Source of the DNA: Gammaproteobacteria bacterium BRH_c0
Lineage (GTDB): Bacteria > Pseudomonadota > Gammaproteobacteria > Pseudomonadales > Porticoccaceae
Assembly (NCBI GenBank): GCA_000961645.1
Contig: LADM01000021.1
Span: 1-64,000, forward strand
Length of the DNA: 64,000 nucleotides
Direction of reading: 5' to 3'
The notes under the pieces were generated by a model that saw only the letters and a program-made list of their open reading frames with translations, had not been told where the DNA came from and ran no database searches. Position numbers and translations under genes: made by a program. Of the stretch, positions 1 to 8,124 are shown piece after piece; the first letter of the stretch is position 1; each line of letters begins with the position of its first letter.

Positions 1-436
1 CTGATTCCATCTGGTCAAGGAGCGACTGCTCCATTTTAAAGCTGCCGACCCAATCGATGGTGACATGAACGGCAACACCCGTTTTGGCGCGCTCTACCAG
101 TGCATCTGTAAACATCTGGCCGACTTCACCTGACCAGTATATATAGGTTTCGAAGGTGATCGATTTTTGCGCGCGGCGAATGGCATCAAGCATGGGAGGA
201 AAAATTTCAACACCGTTTTGATAGCCAGTAACATGGTTGCCTGGCACTATCGACGGGCCCATTAGTACCGACATTTCGCGCTGGAATTGAGGATCGCTTA
301 TTGTGTAACGATGCTCGATTTTGCGATTGAGTTTTTTCTCAGGGGTGTCAAGGTTTATTGCCACGACAAACAGCAATAGAGTGACAACAAAGGTAACTAC
401 AATTGGCCAGAGCATGATTTTTAGCTTCCAGTTCAT
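1..436 (-). CDS. Phospholipase D / cardiolipin synthase-like protein (5' part only)
   Basis: The gene runs off the left edge, so only the first 145 codons are visible. The ATG at 436 opens a protein with an N-terminal membrane segment (about residues 5-27), followed by a stretch typical of cardiolipin synthase-like phospholipase D proteins: GNHVTGYQNGVEIFPPMLDA, then AIRRAQKSITFETYIYWSG and the beginning of the first PLD domain (VHVTIDWVGS). The HKD catalytic motifs lie outside the window. Family members transfer phosphatidyl groups or hydrolyse phospholipids at the inner membrane. The family call rests on this N-terminal block alone; the exact substrate cannot be judged. Confidence 0.75.
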   Translation of the reverse strand, partial: MNWKLKIMLWPIVVTFVVTLLLFVVAINLDTPEKKLNRKIEHRYTISDPQFQREMSVLMGPSIVPGNHVTGYQNGVEIFPPMLDAIRRAQKSITFETYIYWSGEVGQMFTDALVERAKTGVAVHVTIDWVGSFKMEQSLLDQMES

Positions 437-821
437 TGCCGCAGGAAAGGCTCCGTATCAAAGGCGAATGTCTCCGCTGGTCGCATCAAGCGGGTAGCTG
501 ATGGTGGTAATACATGACTTGGAACTCTGGGCACCTGCTTGGTTCACAGGGCGTGGTTTTATTAGCGGCAAGTTTCTCAATGTTGGCAAGGGCAGCACCT
601 TGCGGGGTATAGGCTGGCAGGTAAATAGAAGAGGTAATACTTTGCGTGGACTTGTTTGAGGTGTCAGCGGCTGATTGGCAGTCACAACCCAGGGGGAGAA
701 AATTCTTTGTACCAGAGTCGGTTAAACACTACGGAAATTCAATGAATTTCCGTAGTGTTTATGAGAGGTACAGCGCTGCCAAGATTACCCTACAAGATTA
801 CAGATATGGTGGAGATTGTGA
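437..821. other. Intergenic region, no convincing gene
   Basis: This 385 bp stretch separates the phospholipase D-like gene from phoH. I see no protein with recognisable features on either strand. A 75-codon minus-strand frame (458-685) has low-complexity composition and no family resemblance. The only structured element is the long perfect hairpin at 724-760, listed separately. Confidence 0.5.
724..760. terminator. Perfect 17-bp hairpin downstream of phoH, possible terminator
   Basis: AAACACTACGGAAATTC (724-740) is followed by a 3-nt spacer and its exact reverse complement (744-760). It lies about 60 bp past the phoH stop. Read on the minus strand it ends in only three U residues, so it is not a textbook terminator. 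It could instead be an mRNA-stabilising hairpin or an operator. Confidence 0.45.
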
Positions 822-1625
822 TTAACCAGCGGTTTCGTAACGGTCGATCAATGCCCTCACCAAACCGCTGCGCACAATGTCATCGCGATCGAACTCGTGC
901 ACGTAAACACCGGCCAAGCCCTCCACCCGTTTTACCGCATCGGCGAGGCCATTGGGGCCGCGGATGTCACTTTGATTGACGTCGCCATTGATAACCACTT
1001 TGCAATCTTCACCGATACGGGTCAGGAACATTTTCATCTGCGCAAGGGTTGTGTTCTGCGCTTCGTCCAGCACTACGAAGGTGTCCGGGCCAAAGGTTTT
1101 GCCGCGCATAAATGCCAGCGGTGCGGCGACAATTCTGCCGTGGCGGAGATTGTAGTTGACCGTGCCGGCACCGAGGCGTTCGTTGAGAATGTCGCGGAAG
1201 GCCTCGATATACACCGCGAATTTTTCATCGAGATCGCCGGGCAAAAAGCCAAGCTGTTCCCCGGCTTCCACCGCAGGGCGGGTGAGAATGATTCGCTCAA
1301 TGCGCCCCGACTGCAGCGCTTCAGCCGCCAGTGCCCCTGCACAATAACTCTTGCCGGTACCGGCCGGACCGATGCCGAAGGTGAGGCAGTTGCGTTTGAT
1401 GGCGTTGATGTAGCGTTGCTGGGCGGGCGTTTTTGCGGTGAAGGGTCGTTCGGAGCGGGGCGGAGAGTAGGCTGTTTCAGTTTGCTGGGGTCGGGAATTC
1501 AGGGGGTAGATATTGGAGGGGTCTTCGGTCTTGCTGGCTCTGTACTTTCGGGAGTCGCTGTTTCCTTTGCTGTCAGTGTGTTTGGGATGCTGGAGAGAAC
1601 GCCTGGAAAACGATTTTTTCGCCAT
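822..1625 (-). CDS. PhoH-family ATPase
   Basis: A 267-residue cytoplasmic P-loop protein. A low-complexity basic N-terminus (about residues 1-65) precedes the PhoH core. The Walker A GPAGTGKS is at about residues 86-93 and the Walker B VVLDEAQ at about 184-190, followed by the family-typical QMKMFLTRIG and INGDVNQSD. PhoH proteins bind ATP and are linked to RNA metabolism; the precise role is unsettled. I chose the ATG at 1625. A GTG at 1631 is in frame, and GAGGA just upstream could serve either. It stands alone, with the next same-strand gene 191 bp upstream. Confidence 0.88.
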   Translation of the reverse strand: MAKKSFSRRSLQHPKHTDSKGNSDSRKYRASKTEDPSNIYPLNSRPQQTETAYSPPRSERPFTAKTPAQQRYINAIKRNCLTFGIGPAGTGKSYCAGALAAEALQSGRIERIILTRPAVEAGEQLGFLPGDLDEKFAVYIEAFRDILNERLGAGTVNYNLRHGRIVAAPLAFMRGKTFGPDTFVVLDEAQNTTLAQMKMFLTRIGEDCKVVINGDVNQSDIRGPNGLADAVKRVEGLAGVYVHEFDRDDIVRSGLVRALIDRYETAG

Positions 1626-1816
1626 GCTCACTGTTCCTCATCGTGGAAGTAAAAAGCTGATTTAGCAATCAATGACTTTCCTTCGGAATACCTGAAGCAG
1701 TTTGTGCTGTACTTTTTTGGTATTGATCTTCCTCACTGTAAATGGACTTTGTGACCGTTTGAATGCAACCGCAAAATAACTATAGCAGCTAAATGCGCAA
1801 GCGCATGGCAACAGTA

Positions 1817-2851
1817 CTATATCGGCATTCCAATGCGCAACAGTGCCGTTTTATCGCCGCTGATATTGGCATCGCTGCCATAGGCAAAATCCCCCTGCTG
1901 CTGGCGCGCGGTCAGTTGCTGCACCAGATGACGGTACTGGGTAGTGGCGGCATCGAAGCGGGAGTTGAGGTCGCGGCGTTCGATTTGCTCATGGTAGCGC
2001 GGTGCCTGGGGCCTGAGCATGGAGTTGTCCTGGGCGCCCACCATGTAACCGGCCTGCGGCATCACATAGCGGAATGGCGCCTTGGCGGCGCCGGTATTCA
2101 TGATGAAATTCACCCGGCAGCTGTTGCGCGATTCGGGTGTGCTGCAGTGCAGCAGGGGTACGTCAAAGCCGGGAATAAAGCGGCTGTACACCAGCGCTAC
2201 GTGGCTGCGTACATAAATATGGATGGTGGAACGCAGGTCCTGGGTTTTGGCCTTGATGCCGCCGGCTTTTTGCATGATGGGTGCGGCGGTTTTGCCGCGA
2301 CAGGTGCGCACCATGGTGATGGTTTCGGACGTGGTGTCCACGGTGATCTCGTCCTGCTCGGAAATTTCGTCACCAATCAGGTTGGCGTGGACAAAATCCG
2401 AGTGGGTGAGATCCAGCAGGTTTTCCATAGCCAGCTCGGCGCAGCTGTTGAGGTGCAGGTGGCCACTCATATAGGCGGGCAGGCCGCCTTCCGCAGGAAT
2501 GTAGGGCACGTTGGGCACCAGACTTTCGTGAGCGTCATCTGGATTGCCATACCACACCCACACCAGGCCGTAGCGTTCCAGCACCGGGTAGTAGCCGCTG
2601 CCAGCGGTGAACTCACTGGCGGCCTGGCGTTTGTCGCTCAATTTAGCGGGATGAAATTCCGTTGCCGTCAGCTTGCCTTGCTGGCGCCACAAAAATACCG
2701 GGCGGGAATGCAGTGTGCGCCAGGTGGGCCGCGAGCCGACATGGCGGGAGTTGGAAACCGGCAGCCAGGCATTGCGCAGCGGGAATTCGCCAGGCACCCA
2801 ATCAGGGGGAAGCTGACGTTGGCGGCTGGTGCTGAGGGCTGGCTGGTTCAT
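1817..2851 (-). CDS. Rieske-oxygenase-like catalytic subunit lacking the Rieske ligands
   Basis: A 344-residue protein related to the catalytic (alpha) subunit of Rieske non-heme iron oxygenases of the VanA/dicamba-monooxygenase type. The mononuclear-iron motif is intact: ENLLDLTHSDFVH gives Asn144, bridging Asp147 and ligands His150 and His155. The N-terminal third still resembles a Rieske domain (NAWLPVSNS early, GLVWVWYG at about 95-102), but both CxH and CxxH pairs are gone. The first cysteine is at residue 137. The ATG at 2851 has GGAG about 8 nt upstream and lies 49 bp after the stop of the partner gene, so the two are probably one operon. The substrate is unknown. Confidence 0.8.
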   Translation of the reverse strand: MNQPALSTSRQRQLPPDWVPGEFPLRNAWLPVSNSRHVGSRPTWRTLHSRPVFLWRQQGKLTATEFHPAKLSDKRQAASEFTAGSGYYPVLERYGLVWVWYGNPDDAHESLVPNVPYIPAEGGLPAYMSGHLHLNSCAELAMENLLDLTHSDFVHANLIGDEISEQDEITVDTTSETITMVRTCRGKTAAPIMQKAGGIKAKTQDLRSTIHIYVRSHVALVYSRFIPGFDVPLLHCSTPESRNSCRVNFIMNTGAAKAPFRYVMPQAGYMVGAQDNSMLRPQAPRYHEQIERRDLNSRFDAATTQYRHLVQQLTARQQQGDFAYGSDANISGDKTALLRIGMPI

Positions 2852-2900
2852 GGTGGCTCCGTACGGGCCTGATGGTGGCAGGCCGACTGGTTTATGCGGA

Positions 2901-3872
2901 TTATGACACAGAGAGTAGTCTAATCGTTTCGCTGTTGGCAACTGGCCAGTGCCGGGATGGGCCAATCAGCAGGCCGCCCAGTTTTTCCCAGTCCACCTGG
3001 CGGCGCACCTGCAAGGGTGCAATACCGGCTTTTGCCGCCATGGCGACAAGCCCGGGGCGCATTCCCCGCGGGTTGGCAGCTGTCCAGGATCGCCAGCACA
3101 CCGAGGTTGTCCCGCGTGCAGCGCCAATGGGTGCCAGCTGGCAGGCGGCGACCAGCTCGTCTTCAGGTGTGTGAATCTCTGCGGATACCTCGCCGCTGCC
3201 GGGGGTGATGGCGAGGGTGAGAATCAGCGGGTATTGGTGGTGAAAGGCATCAAAGCCGGGCTGGCCGCGCCACACGGCGGCCCGCCTGGTCACAAGTTTG
3301 CCATTGTCGAGATACGGGTCTGCGACCACATCGCCGGTCAGCTTTACACCGCTGGCGGCGAGCAACAATTGTGGGCCATCCATCAGGGCGGCGATAAAGT
3401 GGTCGACGCCAACCCCCAGTGTGACCCGACCGTAAAATTCACGGCTGCCCGGCGAATAAACAGGGCTGAGTGGTGCGGTGGTGGGCGTGGCGAGAGCCGC
3501 TTCATCCGAGGTGTTGCTTGGTGTCACATAGACAAAGCCGTGTAGTTCACACACTTGCCAGACCTCAGTGCGGTAGCGGGGCGAAATCGATTCATTGGGA
3601 CGCAGGTTGGGAATTACAACGCAGGCCCCGCTGTCGCCATCGTAGGTCCAGCCGTGGTAGCCGCACTGGATGCGCCCGCCGGGTTTGATCTTGCCCAGCG
3701 AGAGGGGCACACGGCGATGGGGGCAGCGGTTTTCCAGCGCCCGCACCTGGCCGTCGTCGCCGCGAAACAGCACGATCTCGTCATCGCCGCAGCGCAGGCC
3801 GAGGGGTTTGTCGCCGCTGACTTCTTCGCTCAGGGCGATCGCCCACCAATCGGAATGTTGTGATGTTGGCAT
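2901..3872 (-). CDS. Rieske [2Fe-2S] protein with degenerate oxygenase domain
   Basis: A 323-residue protein with an N-terminal Rieske domain. CPHRR gives Cys50 and His52, and CGYHGW gives Cys70 and His73, the complete ligand set. The C-terminal half looks like an oxygenase catalytic domain, but where relatives have NxxDxxHxxxxH this protein reads ALMDGPQLLLAA. The Asp is kept and both iron-ligand histidines are lost. It is therefore likely an electron-transfer subunit rather than a complete oxygenase. It is transcribed just before the gene with the opposite pattern of losses. No reductase or ferredoxin gene is adjacent. Confidence 0.8.
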   Translation of the reverse strand: MPTSQHSDWWAIALSEEVSGDKPLGLRCGDDEIVLFRGDDGQVRALENRCPHRRVPLSLGKIKPGGRIQCGYHGWTYDGDSGACVVIPNLRPNESISPRYRTEVWQVCELHGFVYVTPSNTSDEAALATPTTAPLSPVYSPGSREFYGRVTLGVGVDHFIAALMDGPQLLLAASGVKLTGDVVADPYLDNGKLVTRRAAVWRGQPGFDAFHHQYPLILTLAITPGSGEVSAEIHTPEDELVAACQLAPIGAARGTTSVCWRSWTAANPRGMRPGLVAMAAKAGIAPLQVRRQVDWEKLGGLLIGPSRHWPVANSETIRLLSVS

Positions 3873-3914
3873 TTATGGTTGTCCGCAGATAGTGGTTGCG
3901 GCCAGTATAAACCG

Positions 3915-3940
3915 GAATCAGCCGCTAGAATCAGCCGCTA
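3915..3940. repeat. 13-bp perfect tandem duplication upstream of the Rieske pair
   Basis: GAATCAGCCGCTA occurs twice head to tail (3915-3927 and 3928-3940), about 45-70 bp upstream of the start at 3872. It may be a simple duplication in the promoter region or a doubled binding site. Nothing else supports a regulator. Confidence 0.6.
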
Positions 3941-4039
3941 TAAGCCTGTTGTGGTATTGCGGGTTACCTGCGCGGGACGCTACGGGGTTGGTAGCGATGG
4001 TGGCTGTGTCTGGCGTGGGGCCGGTGACGAGACAAATCC

Positions 4040-5542
4040 CTATTGCGGACCCTGGATTTCAACAAAGACAGGGTTGGAATAAAACCACAGATCCTGCCAG
4101 GCATCCTCGTTGTCAGGATCAGGCTGCGGTTCTGCCTCCTCGGTATTGGTACCCCTGACACGCAGATAGAGGGGCCTGGTGACGTTCTCCAGCCGGTACT
4201 CAATGACCTGATACGGCCCCTCGCGGCGCCACTGGCTGGCGTCAAAGCGGGCTGCCACTTTGGTGGAGGGGTTGCTGTTGACGGCGGGATTGTCCACCGG
4301 GCCATTGACGTTGCCAATAATCAGATCGACGCGGGAGACAGCGGGATTGTCGCCATTGAAGTTGTTGCTGTCGGGGTCGAGAAAGCGAATGCTGACCACA
4401 ACGTCAGCACCTTCTGCCACCGACAGGCTGCCGCCAATCCCGGCACGCTGATCCCCCGCAGTCACAGTTACCCACAGCTCGGAAATCAGATCGCCAGTGG
4501 TGACAAAAACCCTGCCTGCCCGCAGTGACGCCAGAATGGCATCGTGATTCTTTTCCGCCAGCACATAGGTTTTGGAATATTCCCCCGGCCAGAAATCGGC
4601 GCCGCCCTCACGCCAGTGGATATGGCTGTCGGATGTGGCGGTAATCCACCAGCGGCGGCCCTCACCCAGCATGGAGTCCCAAAAGCCACCCACAATGGCG
4701 CTCATCTGGTCGAAGCCCCCCAGGGTAGGTGATTCGCGGTAAGCCCCGCGGGGGCGTTTGTCGCCCATGTACTTCTCATACATTGAGGGTCCAATCCCCG
4801 GCTGCATCTGGCCGGTAGCCTGATGACCAGGGGCGCCTTCCATGCCGATGGCGATGTGGGGGGCGGTATCGTTCCAGGCCCGCAATTCAGCCGGTGTGGT
4901 CAGGCCGTATTCGCCCACGTCGGTGGCCGAGCGCGAGGGGTGATGGGCAATCACCACGGGCGGCAGGGCCAGGGCTTTCATGGCATCCAGGGCTTCGAGC
5001 ATGCGCGGCTCGGTGTCCCACGCCTTGTTCTCGGGCCACGGCTGACGCTTGCTGTAATTGCTTTCGATATGGTGCAGATGCTCCGCCTCATCGTGGGAGT
5101 GGGGCATGATAATGCTGGAGTGGTCGGCCCCGGGGGTGTCGAACTCCATACCAAAAAACTGGATTACCTCTGGCACCGCCTGGCGGGATTCGAGCAATTC
5201 CGGGTAGGCATGGTCGAGCTGGATTTTGGCGTGGTTGGGGCCGCCGTGATCGGTGGCCACCATCCAGTCCAGACCGTGGCGCTTTGCCATCAGGGCATTC
5301 ATGGGGATGGGGTAAATCGCATCGCCGCCGGGAACGGGTGTGGGGGGATCAGTTTCCATATCCCAGCCCAGGCTGTAGCGGCTGTGGATATGGTGGTCCC
5401 CTGCCAGCCAGGTCTCGGTGCCGGTTTTTTCAGCTTGAGAGCCCTGTTCCGCATTTTCATGGGCCATGGCAGAGCATGCCAGCCCGGACAGCATTATCAG
5501 GGTTACCAGTGACAAAAGTCGGTAGGCGCGGATCGTTATCAT
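4040..5542 (-). CDS. Secreted PHP-domain metal-dependent phosphoesterase-like protein
   Basis: A 500-residue protein. The ATG at 5542 starts a clear signal peptide (ITIRAYRLLSLVTLIMLSGL, cleavage near AMA-HE). It is preferred over an upstream in-frame start whose extra 48 residues are not hydrophobic. The mature part has PHP metal-binding features: GDHHIHSRYS near residue 50, then VATDHGG, GMEFDTPGADHSS, VIAHHPS and TATSDSHIHW. The last 120 residues look like a separate beta-rich domain. PHP proteins usually hydrolyse phosphoesters with a multi-metal site; the export signal puts this one in the periplasm or outside. The substrate is unknown. The 167 bp to the Rieske pair argues against a shared operon. 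Confidence 0.8.
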   Translation of the reverse strand: MITIRAYRLLSLVTLIMLSGLACSAMAHENAEQGSQAEKTGTETWLAGDHHIHSRYSLGWDMETDPPTPVPGGDAIYPIPMNALMAKRHGLDWMVATDHGGPNHAKIQLDHAYPELLESRQAVPEVIQFFGMEFDTPGADHSSIIMPHSHDEAEHLHHIESNYSKRQPWPENKAWDTEPRMLEALDAMKALALPPVVIAHHPSRSATDVGEYGLTTPAELRAWNDTAPHIAIGMEGAPGHQATGQMQPGIGPSMYEKYMGDKRPRGAYRESPTLGGFDQMSAIVGGFWDSMLGEGRRWWITATSDSHIHWREGGADFWPGEYSKTYVLAEKNHDAILASLRAGRVFVTTGDLISELWVTVTAGDQRAGIGGSLSVAEGADVVVSIRFLDPDSNNFNGDNPAVSRVDLIIGNVNGPVDNPAVNSNPSTKVAARFDASQWRREGPYQVIEYRLENVTRPLYLRVRGTNTEEAEPQPDPDNEDAWQDLWFYSNPVFVEIQGPQ

Positions 5543-5702
5543 GGTGACAGGGCTCAGATACCGGAAAACGACATCCAGTGTGGCGCTGTTCTGTGACCGC
5601 TCTGTGTCACCCCCCCCCTGCTTTTTGGACCATGGCGTCAGCAATAATTGAACAAAGTGGCCATTGGCAACCATAATCGCAGTCAATCAGCCGAGGTGAA
5701 CA

Positions 5703-6074
5703 ATGACCACACAAAAACCCGATAGCAGCAAGCTGGATCGCGTGCTGGCGCAGCAGCGCGACTATATTGCCAAACGCGAGCAGGGTTACCGCGAACAGGC
5801 CTTAAAACTATACCCCTGGATTTGCGGGCGTTGCACCCGGGAATTTACCCGCGCCAACCTGCGCGAACTGACAGTGCACCACATCAACCACGACCACGAC
5901 TGCAATCCGCCCGATGGCAGCAACTGGGAGTTGCTGTGCCTGTACTGCCACGACGAGGAGCACAACAAGTTCGAAAGTTTTATCCGCTATGGCAGCACCA
6001 GCGAGGCGAAACGGGATGCGGCCACCCATAACCCGTTTGCCGGGCTGCGGGATGCGCTGAACAGCAAGAAATAA
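5703..6074 (+). CDS. yajD: YajD-like HNH nuclease family protein
   Basis: A 123-residue protein closely resembling Escherichia coli YajD. The zinc knuckle CGRC (Cys41, Cys44) pairs with CLYCH (Cys79, Cys82). Between them is VHHINHDHDCNPPDGSNWEL, an HNH-like nuclease core, with another His at 87. The C-terminal NPFAGLRDAL is also a YajD signature. The ATG follows a good GAGGTGA ribosome-binding site. The gene is monocistronic and divergent from the PHP gene. The nuclease activity and cellular role of YajD are not well defined; the assignment is by family. Confidence 0.9.
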   Translation: MTTQKPDSSKLDRVLAQQRDYIAKREQGYREQALKLYPWICGRCTREFTRANLRELTVHHINHDHDCNPPDGSNWELLCLYCHDEEHNKFESFIRYGSTSEAKRDAATHNPFAGLRDALNSKK

Positions 6075-6231
6075 CCGTTGCCGCCCACTGATAATCACTT
6101 CCGCTATCCAATGGCCGGCGGTGGACGGCAGTTTTCGCCAGTGAATGGTTGAGTGAATTTCCCTCAATCCCAGCCCCTCCCCGGAGACTCCTATCAAGAT
6201 CATCAACGCCATTCCCCCTGGTGCCCGCTAT

Positions 6232-7107
6232 ATGCTGCTCAGCGCCCTCGCCTTTGCGTTGATGGGCGCCAGCGTGAAATTTGCCGGGCAGCAGGGCATT
6301 CCGGTACTGGAGATCATTGCCGCCCGGGCGCTGGTGTCGCTGGTGCTGAGCTATGGGCATGTGCGGCGCAAGGCTATTCCGCTGTTTGGTACCCACCGAT
6401 GGCTGCTGTTGTCGCGGGGTTTGGTGGGCTTCGTGTCATTGATTGGAGTGTATTACGCGCTGGTGCATCTGCCGATTGCCGAAGCGTCGGTGCTGCAATA
6501 CCTGCACCCGATGTTTACAGCCTTGATCGCGCTGGTATGGTTGAAGGAGCGGCCCACAGCGGCCACCTTACTGTGCATTGCCCTGAGTTTTATCGGGCTG
6601 CTGGTGATGGTGCGTCCGGCATTTCTGTTTGGCGGTGAAGGTGCCGGTTACGATTCCCTGGCGGTGGGCATTGCCATCGCCGGCGCGTTCGGCAGCGGGC
6701 TGGCCTATACCATTGTGCGCAAGCTCAGTACCCTCGAAGATCCGATGGTGATCGTGTTTTACTTTCCCCTGGTGAGCCTGCCCATCACCCTGGTTCTGCT
6801 GGGTGACGATTTCGTGATGCCGACGGGCTGGGCCTGGCTGGCCCTGCTGATGGTGGGGATTTTTACCCAGATTGGCCAGATTGCCCTCACCCATGCCATG
6901 CGGGTGGAAACGGCGAGTCGGGCTGGCAGTTTTTCCTACACCCAGGTGCTGTTCGCGGCGCTGATCGGGATGCTGATCTTTGGCGAGGTGCCGGGAGTCT
7001 GGACCCTGACGGGTGCGGGGCTGATTCTGTTGGGAGCACTGGTCAATGTCCTGTGGAGGCCGCGAGCTGCCGGGGCTTTCAATCGCGAGCTTGAGGGCGG
7101 AAAATGA
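6232..7107 (+). CDS. EamA/DMT-family inner-membrane permease
   Basis: A 291-residue, very hydrophobic protein with about ten predicted membrane helices in two EamA repeats. Each repeat ends with the usual pattern (PIAEASVLQYLHPMFTALIA; ETASRAGSFSYTQVLFAALIG). Family members export or exchange small metabolites; no substrate can be read. The start is uncertain. The ATG at 6232 has no evident ribosome-binding site, and the reading frame stays open upstream to an ATC at 6193 that is 5 nt after GGAGA (6183-6187). The first helix seems to begin slightly early if 6232 is used. Confidence 0.85.
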   Translation: MLLSALAFALMGASVKFAGQQGIPVLEIIAARALVSLVLSYGHVRRKAIPLFGTHRWLLLSRGLVGFVSLIGVYYALVHLPIAEASVLQYLHPMFTALIALVWLKERPTAATLLCIALSFIGLLVMVRPAFLFGGEGAGYDSLAVGIAIAGAFGSGLAYTIVRKLSTLEDPMVIVFYFPLVSLPITLVLLGDDFVMPTGWAWLALLMVGIFTQIGQIALTHAMRVETASRAGSFSYTQVLFAALIGMLIFGEVPGVWTLTGAGLILLGALVNVLWRPRAAGAFNRELEGGK

Positions 7108-7179
7108 AAATTCATTTCTCGGCGTTGGTGTCAGACGGGGCCGAAAAGACTGAACAGTCACTCGATTGAGGAAGATGCT

Positions 7180-8016
7180 ATGGGATCAGGACGGCTATTG
7201 TGGAGTGCAGTGCTCTCGCTGGTCTGGCTGAGTGCCGCCCAGGGTGAGGAGCTGCCCCTTTACGAACTGGGTGTGGGCCTGGCGGGACTCAAAACGCCCC
7301 ACTATCTGGGCGCAGAGCAGGATCACAATTTGCTGACACCCCTGCCCTACCTGATCTACCGGGGCGAATACATCCGCTTTGATCGCTCCGGCCTGAAGAC
7401 CTATCTGGTCGATGAGGACCGCTTTGACCTCAATATCAGCGCCAATGCCACCCTGCCGGTGGACAGCGATGACAACCGCGCCAGGACCGGCATGGACGAT
7501 CTCGACCTGTTGCTGGAGATTGGCCCCACTCTGCGTTACACCGCCTGGAAAAGCAGCGATGGTGACAGACAGCTGCGTCTGGACTTGCCACTGCGCGGGG
7601 CGTTTTCTGTCGACGGCCTTGAGCTGGACTACCAGGGCCTGAGCACCAGCCCGGGGCTGGTGTATTTCAGCAAACTGGGGCAGTGGGACTGGACCGCGTC
7701 CTATTCGGCCATTTTCAGCGACGACCGCTACCACGGCTATTTCTACGATGTCGATACGCCCCATATCACTGCGCAACGCAGTCAATACAGCGCCGATGGG
7801 GGCTATACCGCCTCGCGCTTTTCCCTGTCCGCTACCCGCCATTATCCCAACTGGTTTGTGGGGGGCTTTGTGCGTTACTACTCGCTGCATGGCGCCGCCA
7901 ACGAAGACAGCGACCTGATCCGGCAACAGGGCAATCTGTCAGCCGGATTTATGGTGGCCTGGCTGTTTAAAAAGTCAGCGACTACGGTAACCAGGGACCC
8001 GGAACCGGCGTTTTGA
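7180..8016 (+). CDS. MipA/OmpV family outer-membrane protein
   Basis: A 278-residue protein with an N-terminal signal peptide (cleavage near AAQG-EE). The body is made of alternating hydrophobic and polar strands, rich in Tyr, Asp and Gly, as in outer-membrane beta barrels. The opening YELGVGLAGLKTPHYLGAEQ and the phrase LTPLPYLIYRGEYIRFDRSG are typical of MipA/OmpV proteins, named after the MltA-interacting protein and the Vibrio OmpV porin-like protein. Start: ATG at 7180 with GAGGAAG upstream. It lies 72 bp after the permease gene and may be co-transcribed. A hairpin follows. Confidence 0.85.
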   Translation: MGSGRLLWSAVLSLVWLSAAQGEELPLYELGVGLAGLKTPHYLGAEQDHNLLTPLPYLIYRGEYIRFDRSGLKTYLVDEDRFDLNISANATLPVDSDDNRARTGMDDLDLLLEIGPTLRYTAWKSSDGDRQLRLDLPLRGAFSVDGLELDYQGLSTSPGLVYFSKLGQWDWTASYSAIFSDDRYHGYFYDVDTPHITAQRSQYSADGGYTASRFSLSATRHYPNWFVGGFVRYYSLHGAANEDSDLIRQQGNLSAGFMVAWLFKKSATTVTRDPEPAF

Positions 8017-8053
8017 TCTTTGCCGCCATCACAGCTATTTCGCGAAATCGGTC

Positions 8054-8093
8054 AAAAAATGGCAGAGCCCTGTGTTGCAGGGGTCTGCCATTT
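8054..8093 (-). terminator. Rho-independent terminator between convergent genes
   Basis: AAATGGCAGA and TCTGCCATTT close a stem that continues through CCCTG/CAGGG with one mismatch around a short loop. On the minus strand it is followed by a run of six U residues (8054-8059), so it best serves the phosphatase gene. It may also stop the MipA transcript coming from the other side. Confidence 0.8.
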
Positions 8094-8124
8094 CTGTAGC
8101 CAGCTTTGAATCTGGGGGGGGCAA

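Noticed and set aside
458-685. A 75-codon minus-strand frame in the 437-821 gap with a repeated PRKVLPL
   Set aside because: Low-complexity, Pro-rich, no ribosome-binding site that I can see, and the underlying DNA repeat is imperfect.
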